From the NCBI RefSeq assembly GCF_003324165.1, contig NW_025407851.1:310001-374000 (forward strand): 64,000 bases of DNA, read 5' to 3'. Shown here in pieces: positions 63,560-64,000 of this stretch. The translations under genes and the position numbers were made by a program. The stretch is from Naegleria lovaniensis. Lineage: Eukaryota; Heterolobosea; Eutetramitea; Acrasida; Naegleriidae. Under the pieces are notes generated by a model that saw only the letters and a list, made by a program, of their open reading frames with translations, did not search any database and was not told the origin of the DNA. Positions within the stretch are counted from its first letter, which is position 1; the number at the start of each line of letters is the position of its first letter.

Positions 63560-64000
63560 ATGGGTCGCTCTTTGCTGTTGATGGATGAAAACGAGAGAAA
63601 AATGCCGCAAGCTTCATCTTCTTCTTCCACAATTCAAGTTGTTCAACCCAAGCAAGCGTTTGTGGCCATTCATGATGAAAATTTACTTTCCGAGCTTTCT
63701 TCATCCCCTTCTTCTTCAACAACGAATGGTACTCATTCGGAACCATCCAACAACAAGTTATTAGAAAAGGTGAATGTATGTGTTCATTCAATTGTTATTA
63801 ATCATCATGATTGAGACTCGTATTTCTTCTTTGATGATTTCATCTATGAATGTTTATATTCATATTCTTACACATTTAATGATCATGTATACCCGATGAT
63901 TTTGGAAATTTCAGAAAGTAGACCCTCATTATGTTCCTCATTTACAAAACCACCAGACCAAACAACATCATCAAAAACATCTTTCCGATGAGCATACAGA
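63560..64000 (+). CDS. 5' part of a gene of unknown function, cut by the window end
   Basis: Exon 1 is 63560-63769 (70 codons, phase 0), beginning MGRSLLLMDENERKMPQ; a later ATG at 63584 or 63602 is also possible. The intron 63770-63914 has a GTGAAT donor and a TTTCAG acceptor. Exon 2 starts at 63915 with KVDPHYVPHLQNHQTKQHHQ and runs off the window. The visible protein is Ser/Gln/His-rich with QVVQPKQAFVAIHDENLL as its most structured part. MGRS at the start could permit N-myristoylation only if position 5-6 rules are relaxed. No function can be given. Confidence 0.5.

Noticed and set aside
1-64000. tRNA, rRNA, CRISPR or transposon
   Set aside because: No cloverleaf with a T-loop consensus, no spaced repeats, no transposase or terminal inverted repeats were recognised by eye; a tRNAscan or Rfam run would be decisive.

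Overview
The window reads as nuclear DNA of a free-living amoeboflagellate, most likely a Naegleria species (Heterolobosea). The evidence is the gene style: closely packed genes on both strands, GT-AG introns of about 48-145 nt with GTATGT/GTAAGT-type donors, Asn/Gln/Ser/Thr-rich low-complexity tracts, and flagellar genes beside amoeboid/eukaryotic housekeeping genes. The species is not proven from this window. No bacterial operons, CRISPR arrays, insertion sequences or convincing tRNA/rRNA genes were seen.

Layout. 1-5190: the 3'-truncated SPEF2/CPC1-like flagellar central-pair gene (minus) and a Ser/Thr-rich tail-anchored protein. 5973-12978: a four-exon mitochondrial carrier, a large IRE/Rim15-like AGC kinase (minus) whose frame is interrupted, an Asn-rich ORF abutting its 5' end, and an MTH1-type Nudix hydrolase. 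13456-24493: a class I cyclic-nucleotide phosphodiesterase, a ZNF830-like nuclear protein, a secreted Cys-rich protein, a secreted alpha-amylase and an ASH2-type SPRY protein with a huge Gln-rich tail. 25101-39267: two paralogous genes with tandem BTB/T1 domains followed by a nucleotidyltransferase-like core; between them lie a Pol I TFIIB-like factor (TAF1B/Rrn7) and TBC1D32/BROMI. 39443-44768: glycerophosphocholine acyltransferase, a Pmp3-like proteolipid, and a SAM / P-loop NTPase / REase-like protein resembling Crinkler effectors. 44769-47736: a gene-poor accessory stretch with at least two decayed genes (an LRR fragment and a Cys-rich repeat gene). 47737-64000: KH protein, FHA-RING ubiquitin ligase, two coiled-coil proteins, a large Asn-rich ankyrin protein, AcpS-type phosphopantetheinyl transferase, another coiled-coil protein, STI1/HOP co-chaperone and a 3'-truncated gene.

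Functional links are mostly by theme, not by operon: SPEF2 and TBC1D32 belong to flagellum building; the IRE-like kinase and phosphodiesterase to nutrient/cAMP signalling; ASH2, TAF1B and the ZNF830-like protein to nuclear gene expression. The most novel items are the BTB-BTB-nucleotidyltransferase paralog pair and the SAM-NTPase-REase protein next to a pseudogene patch. Exon coordinates were derived by eye from reading-frame continuity and splice consensus; none was checked against transcripts.
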